From contig NZ_JAKRWF010000002.1 in NCBI RefSeq assembly GCF_022352215.1, positions 310,001 to 374,000 of the forward strand: 64,000 nt of DNA, read 5' to 3'. Each line of letters starts with the position of its first letter. Position 1 is the first letter of the stretch. This DNA comes from Flavihumibacter cheonanensis. GTDB taxonomy: Bacteria; Bacteroidota; Bacteroidia; Chitinophagales; Chitinophagaceae. Positions 15,574 to 25,979 of this stretch are shown here, piece by piece. The notes beneath the pieces were generated by a model, which did no database searches, was not told the origin of the DNA, and saw nothing but the letters and a program-made list of their open reading frames with translations. The position numbers and the translations under genes are program-made.

Positions 15574-17292
15574 TTACCCATTCATGCTGGCAAGAAATTC
15601 TTCATTGCTTTTTGTTCCACGCATGCGCTTCAGCAATTCAGACATAGCTTCCTCTGTATTCATATCGTTGAGGTACAAACGAAGCAGGTTCATGCGCTGC
15701 AGCACATCGCGGTCGAGCAACAGATCATCCCGGCGGGTGGAAGAGGATACCAGGTCAATAGCCGGGTACACCCTGCGATTGGCCAACCGGCGATCCAGCT
15801 GCAATTCCATGTTACCAGTTCCTTTGAATTCTTCAAAGATTACTTCATCCATTTTGGAGCCGGTATCAATAAGTGCAGTAGCTATAATGGTCAGTGATCC
15901 GCCATTTTCAATCTTACGCGCGGCACCAAAGAACTGCTTGGGCTTTTGCATCGCATTGGCTTCCACACCACCACTGAGTACCTTACCGGAAGATGGAGCA
16001 ACTGTATTGTGAGCACGGGCAAGACGTGTAATAGAATCAAGCAGGATAACCACATCATGCCCACATTCAACCAGCCGTTTGGCTTTTTGCAAAGCCATTG
16101 TAGAAACCTTTACGTGTTTTTCAGCAGGCTCGTCAAACGTGGAGGCGATCACTTCTGCCTTTACGCTGCGTTCCATATCAGTAACTTCTTCCGGACGCTC
16201 ATCGATCAGTACCACCATCAGGTAACATTCCGGGTGGTTGGCAGAAATAGCATTGGCAACTTCCTTGAGCAAAACTGTTTTACCTGTTTTAGGCTGGGCT
16301 ACAATTAGCCCGCGCTGACCTTTACCAATAGGAGCAAACAGATCAATCATTCGGGTGCTGTAACCATTTGGTTGAGTAAACAGGTTCAGTTTTTCGAATG
16401 GGAAAAGGGGAGTCAGGTAATCAAAAGGAACCCGGTCACGCACATCTTCCGGTGAACGACCATTGATGGTATCCACCTTCAGCAGGGCGAAATATTTTTC
16501 ACCTTCTTTTGGAGGACGAACTGATCCATTCACAGTATCTCCGGTTTTTAATCCGAATAATTTTATCTGGGAGGGAGATACATATATATCATCTGGAGAA
16601 GAGAGATAGTTATAATCACTGCTGCGCAGGAAACCATATCCATCGGGCATCATTTCCAGAACACCTTCGGCGGGAATAATACCATCAAATTCAATATTGA
16701 AGATATCGCGCTGTTCTCTTCTGGGTTGTTGCTGGTAAGTAGGTTGGCGGGGAGCTGCAGGAGCTTGCACCGGATCAGCCTGAACAGGTGCCTGGGCTGG
16801 CTGAGCAACCGGTTCATTCACTACGTTTGTTGTAAGCTCTTCTTCAGCAGGCTGATTTTCATTCAACACTTCTTCGGGAAGATCTAAGCGGGGAGCAGCT
16901 TGTTTGTCCTCCTGTTTTTTCCTGCCTCGTTTCCCAGCCTGCTTATCCTGCGGGCTACCTGCTGCTTCCTTCTGTTCTTCAGCACGGGCAGGAGCCTCTT
17001 CTTTTTTAGCTATGGGCTTGCGGGCATCGGCTTTCCGGGGTTTTTCAGGCTCCGATTCTACGATTGCTTCCTCGGTAGAATTACCTGTAGTAGCTTTTAC
17101 AATGCGTTTACGCTTTCCTTTATCAGACGATTCAGCGCCTTTGTTTTCACTAGCCATAACTGCTTGCCTGTCGAGAATCTTGTAAATTAATTCCTGTTTG
17201 TCAAGTTTTTTCGCATTGGGTATTTTGAGTTGCTCTGCAATATCGAGCAACTCCGGAACGAGCATGTCGTTCAGTTGCAGAATGTCATACAT
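15574..17292 (-). CDS. rho: Transcription termination factor Rho
   Basis: 572 residues, longer than the 419 of E. coli. The N-terminal Rho_N helix bundle ([35 protein letters not shown]) is followed by about 170 residues of low-complexity K/E/P/Q-rich insert, then the cold-shock-like RNA-binding domain ([35 protein letters not shown]) and the ATPase (Walker [34 protein letters not shown]-loop [20 protein letters not shown]). The insert is typical of Bacteroidota Rho. It heads the minus-strand run with mnmH and selD and is divergent from asnS. Confidence 0.97.
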   Translation of the reverse strand: MYDILQLNDMLVPELLDIAEQLKIPNAKKLDKQELIYKILDRQAVMASENKGAESSDKGKRKRIVKATTGNSTEEAIVESEPEKPRKADARKPIAKKEEAPARAEEQKEAAGSPQDKQAGKRGRKKQEDKQAAPRLDLPEEVLNENQPAEEELTTNVVNEPVAQPAQAPVQADPVQAPAAPRQPTYQQQPRREQRDIFNIEFDGIIPAEGVLEMMPDGYGFLRSSDYNYLSSPDDIYVSPSQIKLFGLKTGDTVNGSVRPPKEGEKYFALLKVDTINGRSPEDVRDRVPFDYLTPLFPFEKLNLFTQPNGYSTRMIDLFAPIGKGQRGLIVAQPKTGKTVLLKEVANAISANHPECYLMVVLIDERPEEVTDMERSVKAEVIASTFDEPAEKHVKVSTMALQKAKRLVECGHDVVILLDSITRLARAHNTVAPSSGKVLSGGVEANAMQKPKQFFGAARKIENGGSLTIIATALIDTGSKMDEVIFEEFKGTGNMELQLDRRLANRRVYPAIDLVSSSTRRDDLLLDRDVLQRMNLLRLYLNDMNTEEAMSELLKRMRGTKSNEEFLASMNG

Positions 17293-17545
17293 ACTAAGAC
17301 TTGTGCGTTTTGTGAGATTTCAATCAGCCTTACTTACTTGTTGAAAAAATCGAAAATTGATGATTGGTTGGGCGTACTACAAGTGAGAAGTTGGTGAGCT
17401 GGAGAAGAACTAATCAGCTTGTTTCCGACTGCAATTTTATGCTAAAAAGGGCAGAATCAAAAAAAATATGGCCGTTTTTTTCGTCAGTCGTTGAAATTCA
17501 GTGCTTCCAACAGGCTCTTACCTACCGCCAAACACTGATTCGGCG

Positions 17546-17553
17546 TATCTTTG
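17546..17553 (+). promoter_or_regulatory. Promoter -7 box TATCTTTG of asnS
   Basis: An exact TAnnTTTG match lying 20 nt before the ATG at 17574. It falls inside the longer open frame that reaches back to 17364, which is why the downstream start is chosen. Confidence 0.55.
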
Positions 17554-17573
17554 CCGACCTTAAATATGTGAAT

Positions 17574-19010
17574 ATGTTCAACAATCGTGTAAAAATCAGT
17601 CAGCTGCTGACCTGGGAACCGGCACAGCAGGAAGTTACGGTAATGGGATGGGTACGTACTTTTCGCAATAATCAGTTTATCGCGCTGAATGATGGCTCCA
17701 CGAATACCAATTTGCAGGTGGTTGTTGAACTGGGCAAGTTCGATGAATCCCTGTTGAAGCGTATCACGACCAGTGCAGCACTGAAGATTCATGGAGTGGT
17801 GATTCCTTCCCTGGGGAAAGGTCAGAAGCTGGAAGTAAAGGCAACCAGTATAGAAATCCTGGGAGATTCCGATTCTGAGAAATATCCTCTTCAGCCAAAG
17901 AAACACAGCCTGGAATTTTTACGTGAGATCGCACATCTGCGATTCAGAACCAACACCTTTGCCTCTGTTTTCCGGATTCGCCACAGCCTGGCTTTTGCGG
18001 TGCATAAATTTTTCCATGAACGCGGGTTTTTATACCTGCATACGCCTATTATTACCGCATCGGATGCGGAAGGCGCAGGTGAAATGTTTCGCGTAACGAC
18101 CCTGCCTTTTGATAATCCACCTCGTAATGAAGATGGCAGCATCAACTTTAAAGAAGATTTTTTTGGTCGCAGTACCAATTTAACAGTAAGTGGTCAACTG
18201 GAAGGAGAACTCGGTGCAACTGCGCTTGGTGAGATTTATACATTTGGCCCGACCTTCCGGGCAGAAAACTCCAACACCACCCGACACCTGGCAGAATTCT
18301 GGATGATTGAACCGGAAATGGCATTTAGTGATCTGGAAGATAACATGAACCTCGCAGAGGCCTTCATCAAGTACATCATCCGGTATGCGATGGAGCACAA
18401 CAAAGAGGATATTGAATTTTTAGCTGCGCGGTTGGCAGAAGAGGAAAAACAATTGCCCGCTGACAAACGCAGTGATATGGGTCTGGTTGAGAAACTGGAA
18501 TTTGTTGTCAACAATGATTTCGAAAGAATCACCTACACTGAAGCCATCGATATTCTATTACAGTCAACCCCTTACAAGAAGAAAAAATTCCAATACGAAG
18601 TAAAGTGGGGCGTGGATATGCAGAGTGAGCATGAACGTTACCTCGTAGAGAAGCATTTTAAAAAACCCGTGATTGTTACCAACTATCCGAAAGAATTCAA
18701 GGCATTTTACATGCGACTGAATGATGACAATAAAACAGTGGCTGCGATGGATATCCTGGCTCCTGGCATTGGAGAAATTGTTGGTGGCAGTCAGCGGGAA
18801 GAGCGCCTTTCTGTATTGGAAGCCCGAATGAAGGAAATGAATATTCCGGCAGAAGAATTGTGGTGGTACCTGGATACCCGTCGCTTCGGTACGGTTCCGC
18901 ATGCAGGATTTGGCTTAGGCTTTGAACGCATGGTTCAGTTTGTTACCGGTATGGGAAATATCCGGGATGTAATAGCCTTTCCAAGAGCGCCCAAAACTGC
19001 GGAGTTCTGA
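17574..19010 (+). CDS. asnS: Asparagine-tRNA ligase
   Basis: 478 residues from the ATG at 17574. The frame extends 70 codons upstream, but a promoter box lies within that stretch and homologues begin near [12 protein letters not shown]. An OB-fold anticodon-binding domain ([20 protein letters not shown]) is followed by the class II core: motif 2 [21 protein letters not shown] and motif 3 [12 protein letters not shown]. The segment TRHLAEFWM and the overall length separate it from AspRS. It charges tRNA-Asn in the cytoplasm. A strong terminator follows at 19040. Confidence 0.96.
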   Translation: MFNNRVKISQLLTWEPAQQEVTVMGWVRTFRNNQFIALNDGSTNTNLQVVVELGKFDESLLKRITTSAALKIHGVVIPSLGKGQKLEVKATSIEILGDSDSEKYPLQPKKHSLEFLREIAHLRFRTNTFASVFRIRHSLAFAVHKFFHERGFLYLHTPIITASDAEGAGEMFRVTTLPFDNPPRNEDGSINFKEDFFGRSTNLTVSGQLEGELGATALGEIYTFGPTFRAENSNTTRHLAEFWMIEPEMAFSDLEDNMNLAEAFIKYIIRYAMEHNKEDIEFLAARLAEEEKQLPADKRSDMGLVEKLEFVVNNDFERITYTEAIDILLQSTPYKKKKFQYEVKWGVDMQSEHERYLVEKHFKKPVIVTNYPKEFKAFYMRLNDDNKTVAAMDILAPGIGEIVGGSQREERLSVLEARMKEMNIPAEELWWYLDTRRFGTVPHAGFGLGFERMVQFVTGMGNIRDVIAFPRAPKTAEF

Positions 19011-19039
19011 TTTAGTAGAATCATCTATAGTTGTTTATA

Positions 19040-19079
19040 CAGCCTTCTTCCGTTTCCCGGAAGAAGGCTGATTTTTTTT
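19040..19079 (+). terminator. Rho-independent terminator of asnS
   Basis: CAGCCTTCTTCCG (19040-19052) pairs perfectly with CGGAAGAAGGCTG (19058-19070), loop TTTCC, followed by A and eight T. Confidence 0.9.
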
Positions 19080-19122
19080 ATGGATTCCGGTGGTGATAGC
19101 ATCTCAGTAGAAACCAAATCAT

Positions 19123-19668
19123 ATGGCTGAAATGCAAACCAAGGCTGTGCAAAACAGCAAGCGGGCAGGTGTTGCCCGAAGTAAAAAATTATCTACACGG
19201 GTTGACTTGACACCGATGGTCGACCTTGGTTTTCTGTTGATTACTTTTTTTATTTTCACGACTGCCCTTTCAGAACCTATGGCCATGGGTTTTAAGTTGC
19301 CAGCTGATGGACCTGCAATGAATGTTGCGAACAGCACCACACTAACCGTGATCCCAACAGAAAATAATGAGATCTACTATTTTCATGGTCAGCTAACAGA
19401 AGCAATTCAGAATGGGTTGTTTGGAAAAACCGGTTTTCAACCGGCCGGAGGAATTGGTGATCTGCTTCGTGAAAAAAGAAAACAGCTAACGGCGATGAAT
19501 AAGGTAAAAGATTTTACGGTGCTGGTATATCCGGACAAATCAGCTTCCTATAAAAATATCGTGGATCTGATGGATGAATTAGTCATAAATGCAGTACCGG
19601 TGCAGTGTTTGGCAGATGATCCCGCAACCATAGAACAATTGAAAAATAAGCTAATCAACCATCAGTAA
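19123..19668 (+). CDS. ExbD/TolR-type biopolymer transport protein
   Basis: 181 residues. A basic cytoplasmic N-terminus is followed by one membrane segment (DLTPMVDLGFLLITFFIFTTAL, near 28-49) with the essential-type aspartate of ExbD (D33 in MVDL), then a periplasmic domain ending in KNIVDLMDELVINAVP. ExbD works with ExbB to pass proton motive force to TonB. No exbB or tonB partner is adjacent, so this is an orphan subunit that must pair with a motor encoded elsewhere. Confidence 0.85.
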   Translation: MAEMQTKAVQNSKRAGVARSKKLSTRVDLTPMVDLGFLLITFFIFTTALSEPMAMGFKLPADGPAMNVANSTTLTVIPTENNEIYYFHGQLTEAIQNGLFGKTGFQPAGGIGDLLREKRKQLTAMNKVKDFTVLVYPDKSASYKNIVDLMDELVINAVPVQCLADDPATIEQLKNKLINHQ

Positions 19669-19672
19669 CAAA

Positions 19673-20710
19673 TCAGCTTTCTGAATTCTTTTCTTTAAAG
19701 GCCCGCACCCTTGTCCTTAAGTTTTCCCGGATATTCAAGTAAAACAGGTTGATATCTCCTATATGGTAATTCCTGGATTTATACAGCCTGCTTCCTGGAA
19801 ATTTAGGGCGACTGATCCATAGCAGATCCTCATGCACTTGCGCATCACTTACCCTGTGATATACCTTATTGAAATTACGCAGAATGGCTCCTTTGTGCAG
19901 TTGAACAGGTGCATAAGTGGAATCTGTTTTCCAGTTTAGGGGGTTCACTACAACAGACTTTCGAAAGGATGAATCATAATCCGGCTCAAAATTTCGACGA
20001 AAGGTACGCCATCCCAGATAACATCCGGTTTGAAGTGAATCTTCGCATATTGGTAGCTGTGAAAAAAATTCAGGTTCAACCTGGAGTCCGATTATGTAAG
20101 CTGCCACCAGTTTTTCCTGCAACGGCTTGCCTTCAAAAAATTCTCTCAGCAGGTATTTGGCGTGGAGCGCCCCCTGGCTATGAGCAGCAATGATGATAGG
20201 CTTACCCTTGTTCCAGTTTTCGAGATAATACTGAAATGCAGCCCGCACATCTTCATAAGCTGCCTTCAACGCATTTTCTCCCCTTTGCTTTTCCTCTGTA
20301 AAAAAGCTTTGTATATGCGCCTGCTGATAACGGGGCGCATATACATTGAACTCATTAAACACACTTGCCTGGTAACGAATGCTAGATTCATCGGTTTTGG
20401 TATTCAGTTTTTCATCATTCAGATCAGCCATCCATCGCCCTTGAAGCTTTCCCGTATAAGTAGTTGGATGAATGAAAAAAACATCTACCGAACTGTCTTT
20501 TTTATAATCAGTCAACAAGGGTTGAGGAATTTCATCCGATGGATCCGATTGCTGAGGAAGTGCTGCCCAATTTTTCTCCTGGGAATATACTGCTGGTCGC
20601 CATACCTCGGGCTCGTATCGTGTGGCAGCTTTTTTAACCGAACAATTTGCAAATAACAGGATGGAACTTAGTACCGGAATGAATGATTTCAAGGATTTAG
20701 CTATTTTCAC
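19673..20710 (-). CDS. DUF3089 alpha/beta-hydrolase-like lipoprotein
   Basis: 345 residues, start codon GTG (20708-20710). A lipobox-like end LLFANCS places the lipidated cysteine at residue 23. The domain has VFFIHPTTYTG and the nucleophile elbow AAHSQGALH in IIIAAHSQGALHAKYLL, which identifies DUF3089. Members look like esterases or lipases, but no substrate is established. It is convergent with exbD, 4 bp apart, and divergent from the oxygenase gene. Confidence 0.85.
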   Translation of the reverse strand: MKIAKSLKSFIPVLSSILLFANCSVKKAATRYEPEVWRPAVYSQEKNWAALPQQSDPSDEIPQPLLTDYKKDSSVDVFFIHPTTYTGKLQGRWMADLNDEKLNTKTDESSIRYQASVFNEFNVYAPRYQQAHIQSFFTEEKQRGENALKAAYEDVRAAFQYYLENWNKGKPIIIAAHSQGALHAKYLLREFFEGKPLQEKLVAAYIIGLQVEPEFFSQLPICEDSLQTGCYLGWRTFRRNFEPDYDSSFRKSVVVNPLNWKTDSTYAPVQLHKGAILRNFNKVYHRVSDAQVHEDLLWISRPKFPGSRLYKSRNYHIGDINLFYLNIRENLRTRVRAFKEKNSES

Positions 20711-20748
20711 AGCTCAAAATATTCATTCTTTTCCATAAACGATTGCAT

Positions 20749-21693
20749 ATGCCCATTCCTGTTGTAAACCTCGCCGATTTCCTGAGTGGAGATGCCTCCC
20801 TTAAACAACAATTTGTACAGCAACTTGGTAAAGCGTACGAGGAGGTAGGATTCGTAGCTGTAAAAAATCACGGTATACCGGATGAACTCATCAAACGGAT
20901 GTACCAGCAGGTACAGGAATTTTTTTCGCTGCCGGCTGAGAAAAAAAAGAAATATGAAATTCCGGAGCTAGCCGGACAAAGAGGCTATACGTCGTTCGGT
21001 AAGGAACATGCGAAAGGAAGTGATGCACCGGATCTTAAAGAATTTTATCAGCACGGACAAACAGTAATTGGAGATGTTCCGGAGAAAGCAGAATACCCGG
21101 ATAATGTTCAAATTGATGAAGTGCCTGGTTTTACGGAAACCTGCAATCAGGCTTACCTTGCTTTCGAAACCTCGGGAAAAGCCCTGTTGCAGGCAATTGC
21201 AATCTACCTGGGACTGGATGAGCATTATTTCGATAACCATATTCACAATGGCAATTCCATTCTGAGAGCGATTCATTATCCTCCCATTAAAGAAGAACCG
21301 AAATCAGCCATCCGCGCGGAACAACATGAAGATATCAACCTGATAACACTGCTGGTTGGAGCAAGTGCAGACGGACTTCAGATTCTCACCAAACAAAATG
21401 AATGGGTAGGGGTAACATCACTTCCAGAACAGATCGTGGTAAATGTGGGTGATATGCTGCAGCGTTTAACCAACAACAAACTTAAGTCCACCACCCACCG
21501 GGTGGTAAATCCACCCCGTGAATTATGGGGTACCAGCCGATTTTCTATCCCCTTTTTCCTGCATCCGAAAAGCAAGATGAGCCTGGCCTGCCTGGAATCC
21601 TGTATTGATACCAACCATCCAAAAGCTTATCCGGATGCAACCGCCGGCGAATACCTGGATGAACGCTTGCGCGAAATAGGGCTAAAAAAATAA
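20749..21693 (+). CDS. 2-oxoglutarate/Fe(II) oxygenase, isopenicillin N synthase-like
   Basis: 314 residues from the ATG at 20749; a TTG two codons earlier is less likely. An N-terminal DIOX_N region (PVVNLADFLSG, GFVAVKNHGIP) precedes the double-stranded beta-helix core. The iron triad is H193-x-D195 (EQHEDINLITLL) and H250 (TTHRVVNP), and R264-x-S266 (SRFSIPFF) fits the 2-oxoglutarate clamp. The plant-like and bacterial members oxidise small molecules. The substrate is not predictable from sequence, and no biosynthetic cluster surrounds it. Confidence 0.9.
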   Translation: MPIPVVNLADFLSGDASLKQQFVQQLGKAYEEVGFVAVKNHGIPDELIKRMYQQVQEFFSLPAEKKKKYEIPELAGQRGYTSFGKEHAKGSDAPDLKEFYQHGQTVIGDVPEKAEYPDNVQIDEVPGFTETCNQAYLAFETSGKALLQAIAIYLGLDEHYFDNHIHNGNSILRAIHYPPIKEEPKSAIRAEQHEDINLITLLVGASADGLQILTKQNEWVGVTSLPEQIVVNVGDMLQRLTNNKLKSTTHRVVNPPRELWGTSRFSIPFFLHPKSKMSLACLESCIDTNHPKAYPDATAGEYLDERLREIGLKK

Positions 21694-21771
21694 AAATTCT
21701 TCCGCCGGTTACATGAAGGGTAAGTTCTAAATGGTTTTTAATCCTTAATTTCTGGGATTAAATTCCCCTTT

Positions 21772-24700
21772 ATGTCTTTGATCAAATTGTTGACCGCTGG
21801 TCCGGTCTGCTTTACCCTGTTGTTGGGTGCCAACACCGTATCCGCCGATCCCGGCCGGCCTTTTCAAATCAGGCAGGCCATTACCGATACCACCAAAAAG
21901 GACAGCCTGCTGTACACTGCTTTCAAAAACCTGCCACTTAAAACAGCACGCAATATTCCAATGTCAACCACCGAAGGAACCTGGATTTCAGTGGATATGA
22001 GTCCGGATGGCAAAACCATCGTTTTTGACCTACTCGGTGATCTCTACACCATTCCTTCCACAGGCGGTAAAGCAACCCAGCTCACCCGAGGTATGGCCTT
22101 TGATACACATCCGAGATATAGCCCGGATGGTAAACGTATCCTCTTCACATCTGATCGAAGCGGTGCAGAAAACCTCTGGTATATTGACCTGGAGAAAAAA
22201 GATACGGTTCAGCTTACCAAAGACAAAAACATGAATTTTCCCAGTGCTGCCTGGACGCCTGATGGAGAATACATTGTTTTCTCAAAAGGACGTATCAATG
22301 TGCAACTCTACATGATACATAAAAATGGGGGAGGCGGTGTACAACTGATTGACGCGCCGGCTACTCTTAAAACCATTGACCCTGCGGTAAGTGCGGATGG
22401 TAATACGATTTATTTTTCTACCCGCAATGGTGGCTGGAGTTACAATGCCCCTATGCCGCAATACCAAATTGGGGTGTATGATCGCCAGAAAGCCCGCCAC
22501 CATACTATTACAGATCGATATGGGTCTGCTTTCAGCCCTGTCCTTTCAAAAGATGGAAACTGGTTGGTATATGGAACACGTTATGAAGAACAAACCGGAC
22601 TCATACTGAAAAACCTTAAAACCGGAAAGGAATCCTGGTTACTTTATCCTTTTCAAAGAGATGAACAGGAAAGTATTGCCACCATGGGGGTTTTGCCGGG
22701 CATGTGTTTCACGCCTGACAGCAAAGCGCTCATCGCTTCAACCGGTGGAAAAATCAAACGTATTCCCCTGGATGGTTCCAAACCAACCGATATTCCGTTT
22801 CAGGTTGAGACCATACTGGAATTGGGACCTCAACTTGATTTTCAGTTTCCTATTACAGATACTTCTCATGCCCTGGTAACACAAATCCGGCAGGCGGTTC
22901 CATCACCGGATGGGAAAAAACTCGCCTTCACTGCTATGAACAGACTTTATGTGATGGATTACCCCAATGGACAACCGAAAAGAATAACTATCAATGATTT
23001 CACCGAAGCAATGCCTGCCTGGTCGCCGGATGGAAACAGCCTGGTATTCAGTACCTGGACACCAACTGGCGGACATATATTCAAAGCCACACTTGTTGGC
23101 AAACCTGGTGTTCAGCAACTGACCCGGGAACCCGGACTGTATCAGTTCCTGGAGGTTTCACCCAAAGGCGACCGCATCGTATTTCAGCGGGCATCAACAG
23201 AAACATATAAGAAGTCTGCGGGTCCGGGTTACAATAATGCCGAAGAAGAGCTGGCCTGGATTCCCGCAACCGGGGGAGAGATCACTGTAATAGATAAGGT
23301 TATGGGCCGTTACCAGCCACATTTCACATCAATGGACAACCGAATTTACCTGAACAACAACGGACAGCTGGTTTCTATTCAATGGGACGGAAGCGATGAA
23401 AAGATTCATGCAAAAATTACCGGGATCACTACTTATGGAATGAGTCATTTTCAAAATGGCAACCCAGGAGTGGATGCCTGTATCCTAACTTCAGCCAATG
23501 CGGAGGCGATGGAAATGCAATTGCCATCCAATGCATCCCGGATAAAAATTGCACCAGATGGCAAGAGCGCGCTTGCACAAATTAATAATGAAATCTATTG
23601 GCTAACCTTGCCGCAAACCGGTAAAACAGTTACCATCAACCTGGCAGATGCAGAGAACGCCAACTTCCCTGCTAAAAAGCTGACAACTATTGGAGGCGAG
23701 TTCCCGGCATGGGGTAAGAATGGCAAACTGATTCATTGGAGCCTGGGTAATGCGCATTTTGTGTACGACCTGGAGGAAGCCCAAAGAATGGAGGACAGTA
23801 TTGCAAGTGCCAAAAAGCTGGCAGCTGCAAAACCTGCCACTGATAGCACTCGCAAGGATAGCAGCCTGGTTGCCAAAAAGGATTCCACCAAAAAAGAATC
23901 CGGATACCAACCAATTGAAACAGCCATCAAAATTTATTATCAGCGGGATCTGCCTCAGGGTGCTATTGTATTTCGCAATGCCCGTATCATCACTATGAAA
24001 GGAGATGAGATTTATGAACAAGGAGATTTGCTCGTAGTGAATAACCGCATCAAGGCTGTTGGTCCGGCCGGCAGCCTGACCATCCCGAAGGGAACAAAAG
24101 AAATGGACGCGAGAGGAAAGACAATCGTCCCGGGATTCATAGATACCCATGCCCACATGTGGCCAAACTGGACCATGCATAAAAACCAGATCTGGATTTA
24201 TGCTGCGAACCTTGCGTATGGTGTAACCACTACCATGGATCCCCAAACCGGAACCACGGATGTACTTACCTACTCCGACCTGGTGGAATCGGGGCAAATG
24301 GTGGGCCCCAGAGTTTATTCAACAGGTCCCGGCGTAGGGTTCTGGTCTTACAATGTAAAAGATTCCGCCCAGGCAGAAAGCATACTGCAGCAATACTCTA
24401 AATATTATCATACCAACTATATTAAGATGTACCTGACAGGTAATCGCCAGCAGCGCCAGTGGATCCTGCATGCGGCCCGGAACCAGGGTTTACATCCCAC
24501 TACAGAAGGCGGATTGAATTTTAAACTGAATATGACCAACCTGATTGATGGCTATCCTGGTCATGAACATTCCCTCCCGATTTATCCTTTATACAAGGAT
24601 GTTACCTCTACGATTGCAAAAGCTCAGATGGCAGTAACGCCGACCTTGCTGGTGGCTTATGGTGGTCCCTGGGCGGAAAACTATTATTTCCAGACAGAGA

Positions 24701-25197
24701 ATCCTTATCACAATAAAAAGATGCAGCATTTCATGCCATATGAAGAACTCGCATCCAAAACCAGGCGGGTGCAGGGCTGGTTTCTTCCGGAAGAACATGT
24801 ATTTAAGAAACATGCGGAAAGCATGAAAGCCATGGTGGAGCAGGGTGCATTAGCAGGAATTGGTAGTCATGGGGAGTTCCAGGGTTTGGGCTACCACTGG
24901 GAACTCTGGTCGATGCAAAGTGGTGGGATGAGTAATCATAATGCACTGAAGACCGCAACCATCCTGGGTGCCAAAACACTGGGACTCGATGAAAATCTTG
25001 GCAGTATTGAGCCCGGAAAAATTGCAGACCTGGTGATATTAGATGCGAACCCCCTGGAAAATATCCGCTATTCTGACTCTGTGCATTGGGTAATGAAAAA
25101 TGGCCGGCTCTATGAAGGTGCTACCGCGAATGAAATATATCCCCGCGTCAAAACGCTCAACCGGGATGAGTTTTCCTACCCCAAACCGCTGAACTGA
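21772..25197 (+). CDS. TolB-like beta-propeller fused to amidohydrolase
   Basis: 1141 residues with a signal peptide ending near VSA. Residues about 60-680 contain repeated PD40/WD40-like units (SPDGKTIVFD, SPDGKRILFTSDRSG, TPDGEYIVFS, SPDGKKLAF), as in TolB and tricorn-type propellers. After a K/S/D-rich linker (about 680-720) comes an amidohydrolase: the first metal motif DTHAHMWPN near 793-801, followed by GVTTTMDPQTG, and the C-terminal GSIEPGKIADLVILDANPL strand signature. It is a secreted or periplasmic metal-dependent hydrolase, possibly acting on cyclic amides or dipeptides like prolidase relatives. A terminator follows at 25253. Confidence 0.9.
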   Translation: MSLIKLLTAGPVCFTLLLGANTVSADPGRPFQIRQAITDTTKKDSLLYTAFKNLPLKTARNIPMSTTEGTWISVDMSPDGKTIVFDLLGDLYTIPSTGGKATQLTRGMAFDTHPRYSPDGKRILFTSDRSGAENLWYIDLEKKDTVQLTKDKNMNFPSAAWTPDGEYIVFSKGRINVQLYMIHKNGGGGVQLIDAPATLKTIDPAVSADGNTIYFSTRNGGWSYNAPMPQYQIGVYDRQKARHHTITDRYGSAFSPVLSKDGNWLVYGTRYEEQTGLILKNLKTGKESWLLYPFQRDEQESIATMGVLPGMCFTPDSKALIASTGGKIKRIPLDGSKPTDIPFQVETILELGPQLDFQFPITDTSHALVTQIRQAVPSPDGKKLAFTAMNRLYVMDYPNGQPKRITINDFTEAMPAWSPDGNSLVFSTWTPTGGHIFKATLVGKPGVQQLTREPGLYQFLEVSPKGDRIVFQRASTETYKKSAGPGYNNAEEELAWIPATGGEITVIDKVMGRYQPHFTSMDNRIYLNNNGQLVSIQWDGSDEKIHAKITGITTYGMSHFQNGNPGVDACILTSANAEAMEMQLPSNASRIKIAPDGKSALAQINNEIYWLTLPQTGKTVTINLADAENANFPAKKLTTIGGEFPAWGKNGKLIHWSLGNAHFVYDLEEAQRMEDSIASAKKLAAAKPATDSTRKDSSLVAKKDSTKKESGYQPIETAIKIYYQRDLPQGAIVFRNARIITMKGDEIYEQGDLLVVNNRIKAVGPAGSLTIPKGTKEMDARGKTIVPGFIDTHAHMWPNWTMHKNQIWIYAANLAYGVTTTMDPQTGTTDVLTYSDLVESGQMVGPRVYSTGPGVGFWSYNVKDSAQAESILQQYSKYYHTNYIKMYLTGNRQQRQWILHAARNQGLHPTTEGGLNFKLNMTNLIDGYPGHEHSLPIYPLYKDVTSTIAKAQMAVTPTLLVAYGGPWAENYYFQTENPYHNKKMQHFMPYEELASKTRRVQGWFLPEEHVFKKHAESMKAMVEQGALAGIGSHGEFQGLGYHWELWSMQSGGMSNHNALKTATILGAKTLGLDENLGSIEPGKIADLVILDANPLENIRYSDSVHWVMKNGRLYEGATANEIYPRVKTLNRDEFSYPKPLN

Positions 25198-25252
25198 TTT
25201 TTTACTTCACCGGTCGGGTGGCATCCGTCCAAGGCGGATGAAATAAGAAAAG

Positions 25253-25282
25253 GCTGTACCCAAACCCGGTACAGCTTTTTTT
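25253..25282 (+). terminator. Terminator of the TolB-amidohydrolase gene
   Basis: GCTGTACC (25253-25260) pairs with GGTACAGC (25268-25275), loop CAAACCC, followed by TTTTTTT. A second small hairpin GCATCCG/CGGATG lies just before it (25221-25240). Confidence 0.85.
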
Positions 25283-25435
25283 ATACAACCATTCAACCGG
25301 AAAATAAGCCGTTCATCGAATGGGATAAAAAATCTTTGCGGGTCCTTAAATTTACAAAAGCCTTATCCAGCCTGCATTTCGCTCTAAACAAGGTAGAATC
25401 TTATCAAAATTACCTTCCTTAATCCGGTACTTTAT

Positions 25436-25467
25436 TTTGCATAGTACTGAAACTTTCTATAGATTTG
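25436..25467 (+). promoter_or_regulatory. Complete Bacteroidota promoter of the padR-pspC operon
   Basis: TTTG (25436-25439), 20-nt spacer, TAGATTTG (25460-25467). This is the best full match to TTTG-N19-23-TAnnTTTG in the window. The transcript would carry a leader of about 110 nt before the ATG at 25583. Confidence 0.7.
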
Positions 25468-25488
25468 TGTTGTCAAAGGTATAGAACA

Positions 25489-25565
25489 GGGCTGGTGGCC
25501 GATGGCGAACGAACCTTATCCTAACAATTTTAAACCTTATCCCCTCGCCTTTCTGCCACCAGCCC
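25489..25565 (+). promoter_or_regulatory. GC-rich 11-bp inverted repeat in the padR leader
   Basis: GGGCTGGTGGC (25489-25499) and GCCACCAGCCC (25555-25565) are perfect complements separated by 55 nt. They lie between the promoter and the padR ATG, and an in-frame upstream ATG (25502) falls in the loop. A leader RNA structure that affects translation is possible. Confidence 0.45.
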
Positions 25566-25582
25566 CTAAAACAAAAAGTGCC

Positions 25583-25951
25583 ATGAACATAGAAAACACT
25601 CAAAGCCAAATGCGGAAAGGGATACTGGAGTTCTGTATCCTCTCCATCATCCGCCGCGGCGAAGCCTATCCAAGTGATATCGTGGATGAGATGCGGGCAG
25701 CCAACCTTCAAATTTTGGAAGGCACGCTCTATCCACTGCTGACCCGCCTTAAAAATGCAGACATGCTCACCTACCGCTGGGTAGAAAGCAATTCCGGTCC
25801 TCCCCGGAAATATTTCTCCCTGACAGAAAAAGGGGAGGCCTTCTACCAGGAACTGGAAGCGACCTGGATAGAACTGGCAAACGGAGTGAAAGCACTCACC
25901 AGCAAGTCTGAATCGCTACCAAATATTCCTGAGAATCCAACAACCAACTAA
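25583..25951 (+). CDS. PadR family transcriptional regulator
   Basis: 122 residues from the ATG at 25583. An in-frame ATG at 25502 would add 27 residues rich in P and N that lie in a structured leader and are not typical. The winged-helix domain reads MRKGILEFCILSIIRRGEAYPSDIVDEM, LEGTLYPLLTRLKNADMLTYRW, GPPRKYFSLTEKGEAFYQEL, the PadR signature. Members repress membrane-stress or efflux genes. It lies 28 bp before the PspC gene, as is common in Bacteroidota, so it probably controls that operon and itself. Confidence 0.93.
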   Translation: MNIENTQSQMRKGILEFCILSIIRRGEAYPSDIVDEMRAANLQILEGTLYPLLTRLKNADMLTYRWVESNSGPPRKYFSLTEKGEAFYQELEATWIELANGVKALTSKSESLPNIPENPTTN

Positions 25952-25979
25952 TACTTCAACCTGCTAATACTTATCAATT

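Noticed and set aside
17364-17573. N-terminal extension of asnS
   Set aside because: A TATCTTTG promoter box lies inside it, and the sequence is not like asparaginyl-tRNA synthetase.
23602-24297. 231-residue minus-strand frame
   Set aside because: It lies inside the TolB-amidohydrolase gene, with no motif of its own.
25502-25582. N-terminal extension of PadR
   Set aside because: It lies within an inverted-repeat leader and PadR proteins begin near MNIENTQSQM; kept only as a possibility.
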